The notes beneath the pieces are model-generated. The model saw only the letters and a list, made by a program, of their open reading frames with translations, did not search any database and was not told the DNA's origin. Of a DNA stretch of 54,480 nt, positions 52,168-54,480 are shown in pieces; position 1 is the first letter of the stretch, and each line of letters begins with the position of its first letter. Made by a program: the position numbers and the translations under genes. This DNA comes from JBBARC01 sp040400005 (GTDB lineage: Bacteria > Pseudomonadota > Alphaproteobacteria > Acetobacterales > Acetobacteraceae). The DNA lies in assembly GCA_040400005.1 (NCBI GenBank), contig JBBARC010000017.1, positions 1 through 54,480 on the forward strand. The letters run 5' to 3'.

Positions 52168-53307
52168 TTAATGTTCGAAGCGCATCTGATGCTGGGCCAG
52201 CCAGGCCGGTAAAACCGCCGCAGGTAGGGGCCGGCTAAGGTAAAAACCCTGCAGCGCATCGGCGCCAATGGCGCGGGCGCGGGCGAGGATATCAGCGGTT
52301 TCCACCCCTTCCGCCACCACAAACAGGCCGCGCGCGTGGGCGGCATCGGTGATCGCGGCGGCCAGGCTTGCGTTACCGCCGTCGCGCAGCATGTCGCCGT
52401 CCAGCTTTACTGCATCAAACGGCAGTTTCAGCAGCTCGCGCCAATGCGGTAAACCTGGGCCTGCATCATCGATCGCGGTGCTAAACCCCTGGGCGCGCCA
52501 GCGATCCAGCGCGTGGCCCAGGCTTGCCAGATCGGGGCGATCCACCGTTTCCAATACCTCCACCACCACGCGGGTAACATCGGCGCCGGCGATGCCGCAC
52601 AGGGCGCGGGCGCGGTGCGGGGCTGGCGGATGGAACAACGTGGTCAACGGCAGGTTGATCGAAAAATAGCAGTTCGGCACGGCGTTTACGCGGCCGATAT
52701 CGAATAATGCCCGCATGGCGGCGATTGCCGCCACCGCGAGGCCATGGCCGCCAGCGGCCAGGGCGGGCAGAAAATTTTGCGGGCGGATGATGCCGTGGCT
52801 GGGGGAATGCAGGCGGGCAAGCGCTTCAAGGCCTGCCACGTGCAGATCATGCGCCCGCACCACCGGTTGAAAGCGCATGCGGATGTTGCCGGCAAAAAGC
52901 TCGGCCGCGGCCTGGCCGGCGGTGAGAGGAAGCGCCTGACCGCCGGGCAGCGGCGGCGCTGGGCTGAGGGCGGCGGTAAGGTTGGCAACCGATGCATCTG
53001 CCAGCGTGGCCAAGCCGGCAAGCCAGGCACCGCCCAGCATGATGGCACGTGGCGGCGGTTGCATGGTTTCATCTAGCAGGGCCGCCAGGATTTCTTGATC
53101 GGCGGCAGGCATGGCCCGCCCGACCAGAACATGGGTGATGGCGGGGTGGTTGGCGATCAGCGGGGCGATGGCAGCGGTTAGGTTTGGCGCAAACCGAAGC
53201 TGTGCGCCCAGGGCCGCACAGGCAGCGGCAACCGCGTTGTGCAAGGTGGGATCGCCGTCAATCAGCAGAACATACGAAGGCGTACCATGACGCAAGCAAG
53301 ACTCCAT
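52168..53307 (-). CDS. Cyclic-di-GMP phosphodiesterase (EAL) with receiver-like domain
   Basis: A 379-residue protein. Residues 12-115 resemble a response-regulator receiver (YVLLIDGDPTLHNAVAAA) but the phosphorylation site is lost (HVLVGRAMP, Gly63-Arg64 in place of Asp). Residues 130-375 are an EAL domain with all catalytic positions visible: E161 (LEALAR), N218 (SINLP), E250/E253, D280-D281 (AIDDAGPG), K301 (VKLD), E333 (AEGVET) and Q353 (LQGFYLSRP). It should hydrolyse c-di-GMP to pGpG in the cytosol, lowering biofilm signalling. No GGDEF partner is present. Confidence 0.92.
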   Translation of the reverse strand: MESCLRHGTPSYVLLIDGDPTLHNAVAAACAALGAQLRFAPNLTAAIAPLIANHPAITHVLVGRAMPAADQEILAALLDETMQPPPRAIMLGGAWLAGLATLADASVANLTAALSPAPPLPGGQALPLTAGQAAAELFAGNIRMRFQPVVRAHDLHVAGLEALARLHSPSHGIIRPQNFLPALAAGGHGLAVAAIAAMRALFDIGRVNAVPNCYFSINLPLTTLFHPPAPHRARALCGIAGADVTRVVVEVLETVDRPDLASLGHALDRWRAQGFSTAIDDAGPGLPHWRELLKLPFDAVKLDGDMLRDGGNASLAAAITDAAHARGLFVVAEGVETADILARARAIGADALQGFYLSRPLPAAVLPAWLAQHQMRFEH

Positions 53308-53414
53308 AGGTGGCGCGTAATTAGCGTGAGGAGCCTAACAAGCCTAGCTTCGCCGTTATGCGCAAGGGGCGCGTGGTGCCGATCTAGCGCCGCGACGTGT
53401 GACCCAGGCTACAA

Positions 53415-54374
53415 TTATGCGTTTTGAGCCTTATCCTTGCTAACCGCCGGGGTGCTGACATCGCGGCGCAGCCGGTGTTCGCCCAGCAGCAGCAAAATGG
53501 GGGCGGCAATCATGATCGACGATACTGTGCCAATGGAAATGCCAAACAGCATGGCCCAGGCAAACGCCGACAGCGTGCTGCCGCCAAACAAGGCCAGCGG
53601 CAAACTTGCCAAAAACACAGTGACCGACGTGCTGATCGTGCGGTTAAGTGTTTCGTTGATCGACAAATCAATCAAATCGCGCAGCGGCATGGTTTTGTAT
53701 TTGCGCAGATTTTCGCGCACCCGGTCATACACCACCACCTTATCGTTGGTGGAATAGCCAATGATGGTGAGAATGGCGGCGACCATCACCAGATCAAACG
53801 GCAACTGCGTCACCGCCAAAAAGCCAATGGTTTTGGTCACATCCAGCACCAGCGTTGCCACCGCGCCGACAGCAAACTGCCATTCGAAGCGAAACCAAAT
53901 ATAGGCCAAAATCATGCCAAGGCTGATCAACAACGCCCACATGCCGTTTTGAAACAATTCAGCCGACACCGAGCCACCCACCACATCGGCGCGGGTGACT
54001 TTGGTGCCAGGCTGGGTTGCCTCTAACGCCGCGCGCACGCGGGTTTGCATGGCCTGATTGCCAGCCTCCGTCGGTTGCGCATCGAGGCGGATCAACACAT
54101 CATCGGCCGCACCAAAACGCTGCAAACCTGCGGCCGGAATCTGCGCCTTGGCAAATGCCGCGCGCAGCGCGGTGATATCGGCCGGTGCCGGGGTGCGCAC
54201 CTCCATCACAATGCCGCCCTTGAAATCAATGCCGAGATTAAGCCCAGGTTTGAAAAACAACCCAACGGAAATCAACGACAACACAAACGACCCAGCCAGC
54301 CCCCAATACCGCGCCTTCATGAAAGCGTAGCGCGTACCATCAGGAACAAAACGAAACAACGGACGCATAAACAT
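53415..54374 (-). CDS. secF: Protein translocase subunit SecF
   Basis: SecF works with SecD at the inner membrane to pull exported proteins across using the proton gradient. The 319-residue protein has the first helix and LNLGIDFKGGIVMEVRTP, the periplasmic P1 domain, then five helices including FEWQFAVGAVATLVLDV, IGYSTNDKVVVYDRVRENLR (conserved) and SINETLNRTISTSVTVFLASL. ATG at 54374 or two codons later. No strong ribosome site is seen. A PAL-A element begins 56 bases upstream, so secD, if adjacent, lies beyond a palindrome. Confidence 0.95.
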   Translation of the reverse strand: MFMRPLFRFVPDGTRYAFMKARYWGLAGSFVLSLISVGLFFKPGLNLGIDFKGGIVMEVRTPAPADITALRAAFAKAQIPAAGLQRFGAADDVLIRLDAQPTEAGNQAMQTRVRAALEATQPGTKVTRADVVGGSVSAELFQNGMWALLISLGMILAYIWFRFEWQFAVGAVATLVLDVTKTIGFLAVTQLPFDLVMVAAILTIIGYSTNDKVVVYDRVRENLRKYKTMPLRDLIDLSINETLNRTISTSVTVFLASLPLALFGGSTLSAFAWAMLFGISIGTVSSIMIAAPILLLLGEHRLRRDVSTPAVSKDKAQNA

Positions 54375-54429
54375 GGGGTGGTTGGCTTTCGGTAAGGCTG
54401 CTGGTGAGCAAGGCACGGCGAAGGCAAGT

Positions 54430-54480
54430 AAGGCTGGTGGGGCGAAGCCGCCCCCCCAGACCCCCGGCATTATGTTGACG
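54430..54480. repeat. PAL-A element, cut by the window end
   Basis: AAGGCTGGTGGGGCGAAGCC followed by GCCCCCCCAGACCCCCGGC and the loop start ATTATGTTGACG match the 30990 and 11551 copies. The right arm lies beyond the window. Confidence 0.85.

Overview
The window is high-GC alphaproteobacterial DNA, most likely from an acidophilic or acetic-acid-type member of the Acetobacteraceae (Rhodospirillales). This rests on the gene set (rpmF-plsX-fabH, bolA-grxD behind purQL, DUF2852, DUF3253, TTG/GTG starts), on many secreted proteins including an S53-type protein and a PEP-CTERM protein, and on abundant A/T-rich palindromes of the CTTCTTTTTC type between GC-rich genes. No species is claimed.

Layout. 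1-5.9 kb: recG diverges from sdhE-mfd with overlapping start codons. 6.3-14.2 kb: a secretome block (unknown exported protein, S53-fold protein without its catalytic residues, PEP-CTERM protein, metzincin-like protease) interrupted by asd. 14.3-20.8 kb: cysK, a broken adhesin-like fragment, a repeated small-ORF cassette, DUF3253, a YfcG-like GST, then a thiolase and two acyl-CoA dehydrogenases. 20.8-22.6 kb: gene-poor DNA with strong hairpins, the 26-codon stump of a REP-associated transposase, and one exported protein. 22.6-26 kb: unknown gene, rpmF-plsX-fabH. 26-31 kb: ettA, a GNAT, an enoyl-CoA hydratase diverging from a third acyl-CoA dehydrogenase. 31-39 kb: ubiG, cysS, DUF305, trmJ, lipoprotein, membrane acyltransferase, rpsD, prfC. 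39-44 kb: exported HExxE-type protein, DUF2852, TetR regulator, exported beta-propeller. 44-47.5 kb: purQ-purL-bolA-grxD on the minus strand. 47.6-49.3 kb: tRNA-Tyr followed by a visibly AT-richer segment with a tail-anchored membrane protein and an HNH nuclease. 49.3-54.5 kb: Fic AMP-transferase, MarR regulator, small exported protein, tRNA-Ser(CGA), second copy of the small-ORF cassette, EAL phosphodiesterase, secF.

The core genes cover translation, purine synthesis, fatty-acid synthesis and oxidation, DNA repair and secretion. What stands out is a layer of structured repeats: three palindromic families, here called PAL-A (about 118 bp), PAL-B (about 185 bp) and PAL-C (about 135 bp), sit almost only at gene ends and operon borders. 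Arms are conserved, compensatory in places, and the loops also share sequence. They could act as bidirectional terminators, structured RNAs or non-autonomous mobile elements. The most unusual protein is the S53-fold pseudo-peptidase at 8350-10392. The least understood gene pair is the membrane protein plus HNH nuclease behind tRNA-Tyr. No CRISPR array, prophage or complete insertion sequence is visible.
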